From assembly GCA_016210005.1 (NCBI GenBank), contig JACQVA010000222.1, positions 1 through 32,098 on the forward strand: 32,098 bases of DNA, written 5' to 3'. Position 1 is the stretch's first letter; every line of letters starts with the position of its first letter. The stretch is from Deltaproteobacteria bacterium. GTDB lineage: Bacteria; Desulfobacterota; Binatia; HRBIN30; JACQVA1. Of this stretch, positions 14,378 to 23,677 are shown piece after piece. Under the pieces are notes generated by a model, which had not been told where the DNA came from, ran no database searches, and saw only the letters and a program-made list of their open reading frames with translations. The translations under genes were made by a program, and so were the position numbers.

Positions 14378-16855
14378 TCAGTGGGCACGGGCGGCGGGCT
14401 TCTTGGGCCGTTTGACGAGGGGGCCGAGGAGCGGGTCGTCAGCGAAGCGGGCGCGCACCGAATCGCCGCCGAGCTTGATGGCCTGCTCGATGTGTGCTTG
14501 GGCATCAGCTTTGCGCCCGGCTTGCACTTCCAAGCGGGCCAAGCGCAGCCACCAGGTGGCGTTCTTGGGGTTGCCCTCGGCCACCTTGCGCAGCAAAGCG
14601 ACGGCGTCATCGAGACGGCCCGTCTCCTGGTAGGCGAGGGCGAGGTTGTTGTAGGCCACACCGGCCTGGGGATTGAGCTTGATTGCGCGTTCGAGCAGGG
14701 TGGTAGCCTCGGCAAACTGCTTGTTTTTGAACAGCAACGTACCGAGGTTATAGACGGCCTCGAAGTGCTCGGGGCTAAGTTCAATCACGCGGCGATAGGT
14801 GGCGATGGCGCGCCCGGTCTGACCAGTTCGATCGTAGTAGCCACCGAGGTTATTGAGCGTCGGCACGTGGTCGGGCTCGATTTCGAGGGCGCGGCGATAA
14901 AAGCCGGCGGCCTCCTCTCGATTGCCCTGGGAATCGGCCACCACACCCAAGTTGTAAAGCGCATCGGCATTGTGCGGGTCCATGTCGATGGCCTTCTGCA
15001 AGGTGGCGCGGGCTTCGGTCTCCCGGCCGGCGCGGTGGTAAGTGTTGCTTAGACCGATGAGCGCTTTGACGTAGAGCGGATCGCGGCGCAGAGCCTCCTC
15101 GTACCACTCGATGGCCTTGTTGATGTTGCCGGATTCTTGAAACAGGTCGGCGAACTCGTTGGCCAGCTCGGGCTCGTTACCGCCGCCGGCCAGCGCCTGC
15201 TTGAGGACTTCGAAGGCATTGGCCAGATCGCCCTGGCGCCGGTACAGGCGCGCCAGGGCCGTACGGCCCTGCTGCCGGCGGGGGTCGAGGGCGATGACCT
15301 TCTCGATCTCGGCCTTGGCGGCCTCGGGTTGTCCGATGGCCAGCAGGGCGTTGCCGAGCGAGCTGCGGGCCATGATGTTGCCGGCATCCTTTTCGAGCAG
15401 GGCGCGCAACGCCGCCACCGCCTCTTCGTGCTTGCGGCGGCGCATGAGATTTTGCGCCTCTTGGAACTCTTCCCACAGCCCGATCTTGTCCTTGGGGTCA
15501 GGTAAGCCTTCGCCGGCCACCGCGCCCTTGTCATCGACGTTGTAGCCCAACGCCGCCAGGCGCTCGCGGTCGGCGGCGCTCAACTTGAGGCTGGCATCGG
15601 CGCCGCTGCCGGTGAGCAGCACGTCGGTGCGCAGATACTCATCGAGGCGGCGGGAGAACTGCGCCAGCAGCGGCGGCTGCTCGGCCAAGAGGTTACGGCT
15701 CTCCTGCGGGTCGGCCGCGAGGTCGTACCACTCGGCGCGGGGGGCGCGGATGTACTTTGCGGCGGTCGTGCGCACGCCGCGCAGCTCGGCCCAGCCGTTG
15801 TTGAAACGCGGCACCAGGGTCTCGATGTAGCTTTCAAGATCGGCGGAGCGGCCGCCGGCCAGCAACGGCACCAGGCTCTCCCCGTCCACGTTCCCCGGTA
15901 TCGGGAGGCGCAGCAGGTCGAGGACGGTGGGCACGATGTCGATGGTACGCACTTGCCCTGCGACGCGGTGTCCCTGGTGCAAGGCGGGATGACTCATGAT
16001 CAAGGGCACGTGCAGCGTGGCGTCGTAGAGCAGCAGCGAATGCGTGGCTTCGCCGTGCTCGCCGAGGCTTTCCCCGTGATCCGCCACCACCACCATCAGC
16101 GTGTCCGCCAAGCGGTTGAAATCGCCGAGCGCGCTGATCACGCGGCCGATCTCGGCATCGACGCCGGCGATCTCGCCGTCGTACGGGCGCTTGTCGTACA
16201 GCACGTCGAACGGCGGCGGCGGCTCGTAGTTGGCGTGCACGTCGAAGTAGTGCAGCCAGAGCATGAACGACTGCTGGTGGTGCTCGCGCAACCACGCCAC
16301 GCCTTGGTCAGTGACCGAGCGCCCGGGCCGCTCGTCGAACATGAACATCGGCCCCTTCTTGCCGGTGTGGAGGTTGTCGTCGTAACTGTCGAAGCCCTGA
16401 TCGAGGCCGAACTTGGAATCGAGCACGAAGGCACCGATGACGGCGCCGGTGTGGTAGCCTTGCCGCTTGAGGATTTCGGCCAGCGTCTCTTCTGTGTCGG
16501 GCACCCTGAAGGTGCCATTGTTGCGCACGCCGTGGTGAGTCGGGTAACGGCCGGTGAATATGGAAGTGTGGCTGGGCAGAGTCAGCGGCACCGGCGTAAT
16601 CGCCTGCTCGAACAGCACCCCGCGCTGCGCCAGGGCGTCGAGGTGCGGCGTCTTGATGTCCTTGTAACCGTAAGCGGCCAGGTGGTCGGCCCGGGTGGTG
16701 TCGAGGGTAATGACCACGAGGTTGCGGATCTGGGTGCGGTCAACGCGCGGGCCGAACCACTGGCAGCCGGCCAGTAGCGCGCACGCCAGTGCCAGCAGCG
16801 CAGCTGGTCGCCGGCCGGGTTTGGGGCTCGCCTGTAACACCGGGCTGTGGTTCAC
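14378..16855 (-). CDS. Sulfatase-like lipoprotein with C-terminal TPR array
   Basis: An 825-residue protein with a lipoprotein signal (ALLALACALLAGC, lipid Cys31), an alkaline-phosphatase-superfamily domain (about 45-480) and some ten to eleven tetratricopeptide repeats (about 490-810). Metal ligands are visible in ITLDTTRADH (Asp52) and VVADHGESLGEHG (Asp259, His260, His267). At the nucleophile position the sequence is LTLPSHTSIFTGRYP (Thr92) where sulfatases have C/S-x-P-x-R, so no formylglycine can form. A Thr nucleophile points to a phospho-ester or phospho-transfer reaction, as in other members of the superfamily. The frame is open to 17383, but GTG at 16855 is chosen because it gives the lipoprotein signal and lies 26 nt after the upstream stop. 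The substrate is unknown; the TPRs suggest a protein partner. Confidence 0.85.
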   Translation of the reverse strand: MNHSPVLQASPKPGRRPAALLALACALLAGCQWFGPRVDRTQIRNLVVITLDTTRADHLAAYGYKDIKTPHLDALAQRGVLFEQAITPVPLTLPSHTSIFTGRYPTHHGVRNNGTFRVPDTEETLAEILKRQGYHTGAVIGAFVLDSKFGLDQGFDSYDDNLHTGKKGPMFMFDERPGRSVTDQGVAWLREHHQQSFMLWLHYFDVHANYEPPPPFDVLYDKRPYDGEIAGVDAEIGRVISALGDFNRLADTLMVVVADHGESLGEHGEATHSLLLYDATLHVPLIMSHPALHQGHRVAGQVRTIDIVPTVLDLLRLPIPGNVDGESLVPLLAGGRSADLESYIETLVPRFNNGWAELRGVRTTAAKYIRAPRAEWYDLAADPQESRNLLAEQPPLLAQFSRRLDEYLRTDVLLTGSGADASLKLSAADRERLAALGYNVDDKGAVAGEGLPDPKDKIGLWEEFQEAQNLMRRRKHEEAVAALRALLEKDAGNIMARSSLGNALLAIGQPEAAKAEIEKVIALDPRRQQGRTALARLYRRQGDLANAFEVLKQALAGGGNEPELANEFADLFQESGNINKAIEWYEEALRRDPLYVKALIGLSNTYHRAGRETEARATLQKAIDMDPHNADALYNLGVVADSQGNREEAAGFYRRALEIEPDHVPTLNNLGGYYDRTGQTGRAIATYRRVIELSPEHFEAVYNLGTLLFKNKQFAEATTLLERAIKLNPQAGVAYNNLALAYQETGRLDDAVALLRKVAEGNPKNATWWLRLARLEVQAGRKADAQAHIEQAIKLGGDSVRARFADDPLLGPLVKRPKKPAARAH

Positions 16856-16881
16856 GCTGCTGACGTGCTCGTTGGCACGGA

Positions 16882-17436
16882 TCACTTGGCAACCGCGAAA
16901 GCGGTGTAGCCGGCACCCGTACCTTCGATCAGGAGGAGGCGCTCGCAGCGCCAGCCGGGGGCGATCGGCGCCCCGTTGGCGGGCGTGGCGGTGGACACCT
17001 CGTCGCACTGCACCTTGGTGGCGGACCAGACGGCGGAGAGCACCAGCACCTCGCCGGCGTTCGGGGTGGCCTTCAGCTGGCAGGCTTGCCCGGCCGGGCA
17101 CGCCCCGCCCACGGGCTTGCCACCGAGCTGGGGCACGGAGGGGTTTTGCACCGTTACCGGCAGTGGCAGCGGGCCGTGCAGCTCGAACACTTTCGGTGGT
17201 TTGTCCTTGCCCTTTTCCTTCTTGCGCTCGCCCTTGGTCTTGCGTCGCTCGGACCGCCGCGCCGCGCGTTCTTCGGGCGACAGCTTCATCAATTCCTCGC
17301 GCCGCCGGAGCGCCTCTTCGGTTTGTTCCGCCACCCAGGTGGCCCGCGCTTCGGGGTCCTTTGGCGGCACGGCCTGAGGCCACGCCGCTGCCGGCAGAAG
17401 CAGCACCATCGCCAGGTACACAATTCCCTTGCGCAT
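16882..17436 (-). CDS. Secreted hypothetical protein, charged N-terminal segment
   Basis: A 184-residue protein I do not recognise. The ATG at 17436 follows an excellent Shine-Dalgarno (GGAGGTGAG) and begins a signal peptide MRKGIVYLAMVLLLPAAAW cut near PQA. Residues about 25-80 are strongly charged and helical (EEALRRREELMKLSPEERAA, then a KTKGERKKEKGKDK stretch). Residues about 85-184 are beta-rich with four cysteines (GGACPAGQACQLK, VQCDEV, WRCERLLL). A TATTAT -10-like box on the minus strand at 17462-17467 could place initiation about 15-20 nt before the start. The gene precedes the sulfatase-TPR gene by 26 nt and is probably co-transcribed with it. No function is assigned. Confidence 0.7.
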   Translation of the reverse strand: MRKGIVYLAMVLLLPAAAWPQAVPPKDPEARATWVAEQTEEALRRREELMKLSPEERAARRSERRKTKGERKKEKGKDKPPKVFELHGPLPLPVTVQNPSVPQLGGKPVGGACPAGQACQLKATPNAGEVLVLSAVWSATKVQCDEVSTATPANGAPIAPGWRCERLLLIEGTGAGYTAFAVAK

Positions 17437-17564
17437 CTCACCTCCAGCGTGGACCGACGATATAATAGAGCAAGCCGCCCTCGTCCACCCTGCTCGAGCG
17501 GCTCGCCGATTGCTGGGCAGCGAGTGCCGGCGGCAAATTACCGGGTCAGGTGATGACGGGCCGC

Positions 17565-18665
17565 CTACGGCAGGCGGATTACGTCGCCCGGGTCGCTGAT
17601 GCCTTGGAAATGTATGTTGGCCGCCGCGCTCTGGTTGCCGTGAGCATCGAAGAACGCCCCCAGCAGGCCGTGGCCGCCAGCACCGACGCCGCGGATGCGG
17701 GTCTGCCCGATCAAGCTGCCCGCCACCCCGACGTTGAAGATCGAGCGAACGGGCTGGGTGGTGTCGAGGTTCGACAAGCGGCGCAGGGCGAAGCAGTCCA
17801 CCAGCGTGCTGCTGGAAAAACGCTGCTCGAACTCGTTGAAGACAAGAAACTGAGCGATCACGGCAGAGGGGTCTTGCAACTCGAAGTCCACGCTGCATGG
17901 CACCAATGCCACCACACCCAAGGCTGCGGCCCCGGTCGCGGGATCAACGGCGTCGTCAAAGAAGTGGTCCAGGATCAAGGTGTGCGGGCAGGCGGCGTAT
18001 TCCTCGCCCAGCCGCAGCATGTCGTCGCCGTCGTTGGCGCCAGCGATGGCGGGGATGCCGATGGCGTTGTGGCGAACAAGATCGTAAGAGCCGGCGAGAG
18101 CCTGCACCATGGTAGTGGCGCCGACGAGGACGTTGCGCTCACTGGGGCGGTCCTGGTCATCGACTGCCACGCACCTCAACTCGCCGACGAAGGTCGGTTC
18201 GCCCACCGGCGGTACTCGGCTGCCGGCATTGCTCTGACCGGCACCGCCGCGGCTGCGGCCATCGAGCGGCAGGCAGCGTTCTCCGGGAGTTTGCGCCGGT
18301 GTACAAAAGGTGGACAGTCCCTCCGATGCCAGCCATGCCAGCGGCTGGCGCGGGGTGAGCGTAACGCGGAAGTCGGTCTCGCTCCAGCCGGGCAAACACA
18401 ATCCGCCGCCGCACTCGGCACCGCTGAAGCACACGCTCCCGTCATTGCTGCAGTGTCCGTTGGCATTGACGTAGAAACAGCGGGCGCTCACCGCGGTGTT
18501 CGAGGTGTTGCTCAACTGCACCAGTGTATCCACGCCGGCGGCGGCACTGGTGAACACCACCGGGTAGACGACAATGGCCGCGGCCTGGTCGGAGGCCACA
18601 TCGGCAGCTGCCACTCCGGCACCGCCCAGCATCACCAACGCCAGCAATCCTCGCCGCAGTATCAT
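17565..18665 (-). CDS. Exported hypothetical protein
   Basis: A 366-residue exported protein that I cannot assign. The ATG at 18665 is preceded by GAGGAGGGG and opens a signal peptide (MILRRGLLALVMLGGAGVAAA). The mature part starts with a beta-rich domain (AIVVYPVVFTSAAAGVDTLVQLSNTS) resembling periplasmic or surface beta-sandwich proteins. A short Cys-rich insert follows (CFYVNANGHCSNDGSVC, CGGGLCLPGW), and two more Cys pairs lie near CTPAQTPGERC and RCVAVDD. The C-terminus is Gly-rich. It follows the small Cys-rich protein gene by 66 nt on the same strand, so the two probably share a transcript. An outer-surface role is inference. Confidence 0.7.
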   Translation of the reverse strand: MILRRGLLALVMLGGAGVAAADVASDQAAAIVVYPVVFTSAAAGVDTLVQLSNTSNTAVSARCFYVNANGHCSNDGSVCFSGAECGGGLCLPGWSETDFRVTLTPRQPLAWLASEGLSTFCTPAQTPGERCLPLDGRSRGGAGQSNAGSRVPPVGEPTFVGELRCVAVDDQDRPSERNVLVGATTMVQALAGSYDLVRHNAIGIPAIAGANDGDDMLRLGEEYAACPHTLILDHFFDDAVDPATGAAALGVVALVPCSVDFELQDPSAVIAQFLVFNEFEQRFSSSTLVDCFALRRLSNLDTTQPVRSIFNVGVAGSLIGQTRIRGVGAGGHGLLGAFFDAHGNQSAAANIHFQGISDPGDVIRLP

Positions 18666-18731
18666 CACACCCCTCCTCTTGCTCGTGTAACTCATCACCG
18701 TGTGACCTCGCTGGTGGTTTCCGGCTGGCTC

Positions 18732-19013
18732 CTAGCGCTGGTGGTCAGCCAAGGTGTGGGTGATCCCTTGCTCAGCTACCTGCCTGCATTCACAGAGACT
18801 GTAGCCATTCTCCGCCGCGCCACCCTGCTGTTGCGTGAGCAGTTCTGGCGCCGGGACACATTCCAGCCCCGGATCGCACGAGCCGTCACAGGTGGGGCTC
18901 TCGGCCTGACCGCACGGCGGCTGGCCATTGCCATGGCTCGGCGCCGGCATCAACGCCGCCATCAGCCACATGAGGATCGCCACTACCGGAACAGCTCTGC
19001 GCACTGGCCTCAT
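18732..19013 (-). CDS. Small secreted Cys-rich protein
   Basis: A 93-residue protein with a signal peptide (MRPVRRAVPVVAILMWLMAA, cut near PSHG) and a mature part with six cysteines in the pattern PPCG, PTCDGSCDPGLEC and CEC. Secreted Cys modules of this CDGSC type recur in delta-type bacteria, but I know no function. The ATG at 19013 is chosen because GGAGGAGAG lies immediately upstream; the frame extends 11 codons further without a better start. A promoter with a perfect -35 box lies at 19055-19082. It is probably the first gene of a two-gene transcript with the exported protein at 17565-18665. Confidence 0.6.
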   Translation of the reverse strand: MRPVRRAVPVVAILMWLMAALMPAPSHGNGQPPCGQAESPTCDGSCDPGLECVPAPELLTQQQGGAAENGYSLCECRQVAEQGITHTLADHQR

Positions 19014-19054
19014 CTCTCCTCCTCGGGGCTGCCCCCATTTTCCCAATGACAGCT

Positions 19055-19082
19055 ACTATGACTTGGACCGGCTGCCTGTCAA
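19055..19082 (-). promoter_or_regulatory. Promoter for the Cys-rich/exported protein pair
   Basis: On the minus strand a perfect TTGACA (19077-19082) is followed after 16 nt by CATAGT (19055-19060). The TGA inside TTGACA is also the stop codon of the upstream HAD gene. Initiation is predicted near 19048, about 35 nt before the ATG at 19013. Confidence 0.5.
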
Positions 19083-19765
19083 GCGCGCCGGGACCAGGCG
19101 GAGGTCGCTAGCAAATCAGGCAGCTCAATCAGGCTCTGGACGATCGCGTCGGGGCGCTCAACCGCTAGCACCGCGCGTGAGCTGGTACCACTGAGAACCC
19201 CAACCGTACCCACGCCGGCAGCCTTCCCGGCTTGTATGTCGATGGGGGAATCGCCGACATAGATGACCTCCGACGGGGTTGCTGCCATCTGATCGAGGCA
19301 ACGGATAATCACCTCCGGTGCGGGTTTGCGCTGCACCACATCCTCGCGCCCTACAATGGCAGCAAACAGGCTGCGCACTCCCCAGCGCTGCAGAAACGGC
19401 ACGTCGCGGCCGGATGACGTGGCAATGCCCAGCATCAGCCCGGTTTTATGGATCGTCCGGAGCGCTTCCACGCTGCCGGGGATCGGCCGGGTGTCTTCGT
19501 GGTAGCGGCGGAGCCATTGCGGCCCGCGCGCGGCAAAGGCTGCGTTGATCGTCTCCTGTGGAACGTCGCCGGGCAGCAACTGCGTGAAATTCGATCGCCC
19601 GGTGCGCATGAGCTCGTACACCGCCTCACGTTCCGGCGGCGGCAGGTCCAGATCGGTCGCGATCTCGCAGGCGAAGCCATAGAACAACTCGACCGAGTCG
19701 GCGATGGTTCCGTCGAGATCGAAGATGACGGCGCGGATAGTCAGGCGGCTATCCCCTGCTTCCAT
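19079..19765 (-). CDS. HAD-superfamily phosphatase (phosphoglycolate phosphatase-like)
   Basis: A 228-residue haloacid dehalogenase-type hydrolase with a helical C1 cap. Motif I is VIFDLDGTIADS (nucleophile Asp and acid/base Asp), motif II is IATSSGRD, motif III the Lys in RKPAPEV and motif IV GDSPIDIQAG. All are intact, so it should be an active phosphatase. Subfamily features resemble Gph/PGPase-like and beta-phosphoglucomutase-like enzymes; the substrate is not decidable. The ATG at 19765 is the best start and overlaps the end of coaE by 25 nt; an initiation site nearer the coaE stop cannot be excluded. The frame remains open further upstream inside coaE, which I treat as fortuitous. Confidence 0.85.
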   Translation of the reverse strand: MEAGDSRLTIRAVIFDLDGTIADSVELFYGFACEIATDLDLPPPEREAVYELMRTGRSNFTQLLPGDVPQETINAAFAARGPQWLRRYHEDTRPIPGSVEALRTIHKTGLMLGIATSSGRDVPFLQRWGVRSLFAAIVGREDVVQRKPAPEVIIRCLDQMAATPSEVIYVGDSPIDIQAGKAAGVGTVGVLSGTSSRAVLAVERPDAIVQSLIELPDLLATSAWSRRA

Positions 19766-20340
19766 GCGGCGCCAACGCGGGCTTCGAGTTCGGCGAGTGA
19801 GCCGTTGTTCTCGATGACCACGTCGGCATAGCGACGGCGCTCCTCGGTGCTGAGCTGCGCCTCGATGCGCGCCGTTACCTGTGCAGCGTTCATACCGCGG
19901 TCGGCTCGCAGGCGCGTCTGCACAGCCTCGCGGCTGGCCACGACCAGCCACACCTCGTCCACCAGCGCTAACCAGTTGGCTTCGATGAGCACGGCGGCCT
20001 CGACGACAATGGGAAGCGCAAAACCCGCCGCCCGCCGGGCGGCTATGCGCCGCTTGATTTCTTGGAAGATCAGCGGGTGGACGATCGCGTTCAGCCGCTC
20101 GAGCGCCGCCGGATCGGCGAACACGAGGGCGCCCAGCCGCCGGCGATCGATGGTAGCGTCGGCAGCGACAATGTCCTCCCCGAATGCCGCGACAACCCGC
20201 CGCCAGCCTTCCGTGCCTGGACGATACACCTCGTGACCAACGAGGTCCGCGTTAATCACTTCGGCGCCGAGTTGCCCAAGGATCTTCGCCACCGCGCTCT
20301 TGCCTGAACCGATACCACCCGTGAGCCCGATCGTGCGCAT
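19741..20340 (-). CDS. coaE: Dephospho-CoA kinase
   Basis: A 199-residue kinase for the last step of coenzyme A synthesis, phosphorylating the 3'-hydroxyl of dephospho-CoA. The P-loop TGGIGSGKSAVAK lies at residues 7-19, and NADLVGHEVYRPG and LNAIVHPLIFQEI are the substrate-binding stretches typical of the family. Length is normal. The ATG at 20340 has no obvious Shine-Dalgarno. The HAD gene starts inside its 3' end. The 171 nt upstream (20341-20511) contain no recognisable gene or terminator. Confidence 0.95.
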   Translation of the reverse strand: MRTIGLTGGIGSGKSAVAKILGQLGAEVINADLVGHEVYRPGTEGWRRVVAAFGEDIVAADATIDRRRLGALVFADPAALERLNAIVHPLIFQEIKRRIAARRAAGFALPIVVEAAVLIEANWLALVDEVWLVVASREAVQTRLRADRGMNAAQVTARIEAQLSTEERRRYADVVIENNGSLAELEARVGAAWKQGIAA

Positions 20341-20511
20341 GCTGTCGTGCTTAGCCGAACGCGGACAGCGCGTCCACTTCGTTGCCGGCCGGCTACGAGT
20401 ATGGCGAGTGCGGCGGGGTTGCTGCTAGAAACGACCGGCGAGCCAAGGTGTGAGCGGGCATATGCGCGCCCGTTCACCGCAAGGCGCGGCCCCGCGGAGG
20501 CCGAACTGATT

Positions 20512-20898
20512 TCAGCCGACGGCCCGCAGTGGTTCGCTAAGCGCCACGGTTGCCCGCGGGGTCCGGACAACGCCGCCGTTTGCAGCGCGCTCGCGCCACC
20601 GCTGAACCCCCCGGCGGAGATACTCGGGGTTGATCTCCAGAATCTCGCAGATGTTCTCAAACGAGAAGTACCAGGTGCGGTCGTCGTCACCGATCCAATC
20701 TTCGGCATCGGCAAACATCTGCTGGCCGGGCCCGTCCTTGGCGAAGGCGTACTTCTGGTAGCAATCGAGCGCGTCTTGGAGAACCGCCAGCATCAGCCGC
20801 TTTTCCCCCGAGACGCTGGAGCCGCCACGAAACGCGGCGTAAAACTGCGCCGGCAGCAATGCGTCAGGCTCGAAAAGGCCAAATGAGCGGTCATTCAT
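20512..20898 (-). CDS. Conserved hypothetical protein
   Basis: A 128-residue soluble acidic protein of unknown function. The ATG at 20898 follows AAGGAGAGC at a normal distance, a strong start. The core from residue 30 (GEKRLMLAVLQDALDCYQKY) through AEDWIGDDD to FENICEILEINPEYLRRG reads like a family I have seen in deltaproteobacterial and related genomes, but no function is known to me. The last part (ICEILEINPEYLRRGVQRW) could be a helix-turn-helix-like helical pair, which would suggest a regulator; this is only a guess. The last about 20 residues are low-complexity. No membrane segment or signal peptide. Confidence 0.75.
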   Translation of the reverse strand: MNDRSFGLFEPDALLPAQFYAAFRGGSSVSGEKRLMLAVLQDALDCYQKYAFAKDGPGQQMFADAEDWIGDDDRTWYFSFENICEILEINPEYLRRGVQRWRERAANGGVVRTPRATVALSEPLRAVG

Positions 20899-21032
20899 CG
20901 CGATAGCTCTCCTTACGGCTTAATTCGGTTGGCCGCCAGGATGACTCATCCCGTTGTCCTAGCCAAATGAAAAAAACTGCGCCGGGATGCCGCCGCGGCT
21001 AATCACGCGCCGGCAGGTCGCCCATGACACAC

Positions 21033-21072
21033 AGCTCCCCTCCCCGATCTGCTTGCGATCGGGGCGGGAGCT
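21033..21072. repeat. Strong hairpin downstream of the HU gene
   Basis: An inverted repeat with outer arms AGCTCCC/GGGAGCT and inner arms CCCCGATC/GATCGGGG around a 7-nt loop, about 15 bp in all. It begins 40 nt after the HU stop. No T tract follows on either strand, so it may act as a 3' mRNA stabiliser or a factor-assisted terminator rather than a classical intrinsic one. Confidence 0.5.
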
Positions 21073-21087
21073 TGTGGCACGCGGCGG

Positions 21088-21106
21088 CCCGGCGCCTGGC
21101 GCCGGG
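21088..21106. repeat. Short GC hairpin just after the HU stop codon
   Basis: A perfect inverted repeat CCCGGCG/CGCCGGG around a 5-nt loop, 5 nt beyond the HU stop. No T tract is present. Together with 21033-21072 it gives the HU mRNA two stable 3' hairpins. Confidence 0.45.
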
Positions 21107-21111
21107 AACCG

Positions 21112-21396
21112 TTATTTCTTGGCGCCGAGTACGGCTTCCTTCAGCGGCTTGGCGACCGTGAAGCGAACCTTCTTACGCGCGGGGATCTTGATCGCCTCGC
21201 CGGTTTGCGGGTTGCGACCCATGCGCGCCTTGGTCTGCACCTTGCGGAAAGTGCCCAACCCTGGAATCTTCACCGGGTCCCCTTTCTTGAGCGACCCGAC
21301 GATGGTCTTCACCAAGCCGTCGAGCACAGCGTCGGCCTGCTTCTTCGCCAGGTCAGCCGATTCGGCCAGTTTCTGGACCAACTGCGACTTCGTCAT
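21112..21396 (-). CDS. HU family DNA-binding protein
   Basis: A 94-residue histone-like protein of the HU/IHF family that bends and compacts DNA as a dimer. The N-terminus (MTKSQLVQKLAESADLAKKQ) and VKIPGLGTFRKVQTKARMGRNPQTGE match the family signature, with the Pro of RNPQTGE at the tip of the DNA-binding arm. The ATG at 21396 is preferred over the TTG just before it because GGGAGGACGG lies at a good distance. Pro is present at the arm tip, so both HU and IHF remain possible, although the Lys-rich composition favours HU. Its leader contains TTGACA at 21500-21505 but no well-spaced -10 box. Confidence 0.95.
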   Translation of the reverse strand: MTKSQLVQKLAESADLAKKQADAVLDGLVKTIVGSLKKGDPVKIPGLGTFRKVQTKARMGRNPQTGEAIKIPARKKVRFTVAKPLKEAVLGAKK

Positions 21397-21501
21397 CAAC
21401 CGTCCTCCCCTCTTTCAGGCACTCATTGGTGCCAGGTCATACGCGTCCATGAAACATCCCAAAAAAACCAGCGTATAGTTGCAACGATTTGACTGCCTCT
21501 G

Positions 21502-23088
<1,587 letters not shown>

Positions 23089-23157
23089 CCCGGATCATGG
23101 GCACACTAGCGCAGCTGCCGGCATAATGCACTACGGAATTGCCGCTCGCGCCGGTCG

Positions 23158-23186
23158 GGGTGTGCGACAAATCTGTGGGTAACGTG
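23158..23186 (-). repeat. 29-bp intergenic repeat, copy B
   Basis: The minus-strand sequence matches copy A (130-158) at 27 of 29 positions, with core GTTACCCACAGATTTGTCGC. It lies 70 nt upstream of the R3H gene in the same orientation as that gene, and 47 nt past the broken end of the pseudogene. Confidence 0.6.
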
Positions 23187-23213
23187 CAGCCGACCGGGCA
23201 AATCCTCACCAGT

Positions 23214-23236
23214 CTGACAGTACTGTGTACTGTCAG
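23214..23236. repeat. Perfect 10-bp-arm palindrome
   Basis: CTGACAGTAC and GTACTGTCAG flank a TGT spacer with no mismatch. The palindrome includes the stop codon that ends the pseudogene remnant. Its size and symmetry fit an operator for a dimeric repressor, but it could equally be a scar of the event that truncated the gene. Confidence 0.7.
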
Positions 23237-23590
23237 GCCGACGCCACCACCTGCCCGCGCTTGGCCGTCACATCATCCATACCTCGATTTGGTCGTGCTG
23301 TGCGCCGGGGCGGTAGAGGCCGTGCAGCTCGCCGCGCCGGCCGGACGGGCGTGTGCCACGCACGCGCACGCGCGTACCGGCGGCACCTGCAACGCTGCGC
23401 AGATCTCGCTGCTGACCGCCTGGGCCAGCCGCTCGATCGCCGGCTGCTGTCCCCACGCCAATGCCTGAGCCAACGACACCGTGGCTTGCGCCAGGAGCGG
23501 AGTGACCCGCAAAGGGATCGCCGGAATCGTATTGCTGCGGTCGTAGACCCGCTGATGTTGGCGTGGCAGGCGATGGCGGAAGTCGGGCAT
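23233..23590 (-). pseudogene. Truncated, frameshifted remnant of a conserved hypothetical protein
   Basis: The minus strand carries one recognisable protein spread over three frames. Frame 1 reads MPDFRHRLPRQHQRVYD... to ALQVPPVR. After two extra bases in a GC-alternating run, frame 2 reads VRVRGTRPSGRRGELHGLY to EVWMM. After two more extra bases, frame 3 reads TAKRGQVVA and stops. From memory, intact relatives in delta-type bacteria continue with a segment containing LLHE-x2-HH, a putative metallopeptidase motif, which is missing here. So the gene has at least two +2 (or -1) changes and has lost its C-terminal half. Sequencing error could explain the shifts but not the truncation. With the palindrome and repeat copy B it fills the otherwise gene-free stretch 23089-23677. 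Confidence 0.6.
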
Positions 23591-23677
23591 CGGCCGTAAC
23601 TGATCAGCCCCGGCTCAGCGCAGTCAGCGGCAGGAAAGTGGAACCTGGGCTCGGCCGGCGACCCAGCCTCCGCTGGC

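Noticed and set aside
17550-19049. 499-codon plus-strand frame across the exported protein genes
   Set aside because: No recognisable domain and low-complexity composition; both minus-strand genes have signal peptides and strong ribosome sites.
20970-21000. T7 run on the minus strand as a terminator
   Set aside because: Only a 4-bp stem can be drawn before it, and it lies 140 nt past the HU gene, close to the promoter region of the next gene.
23273-23590. 105-codon minus-strand frame as an intact gene
   Set aside because: Only its first two thirds make sense; the continuing protein moves to two other frames, so it is called as a pseudogene.
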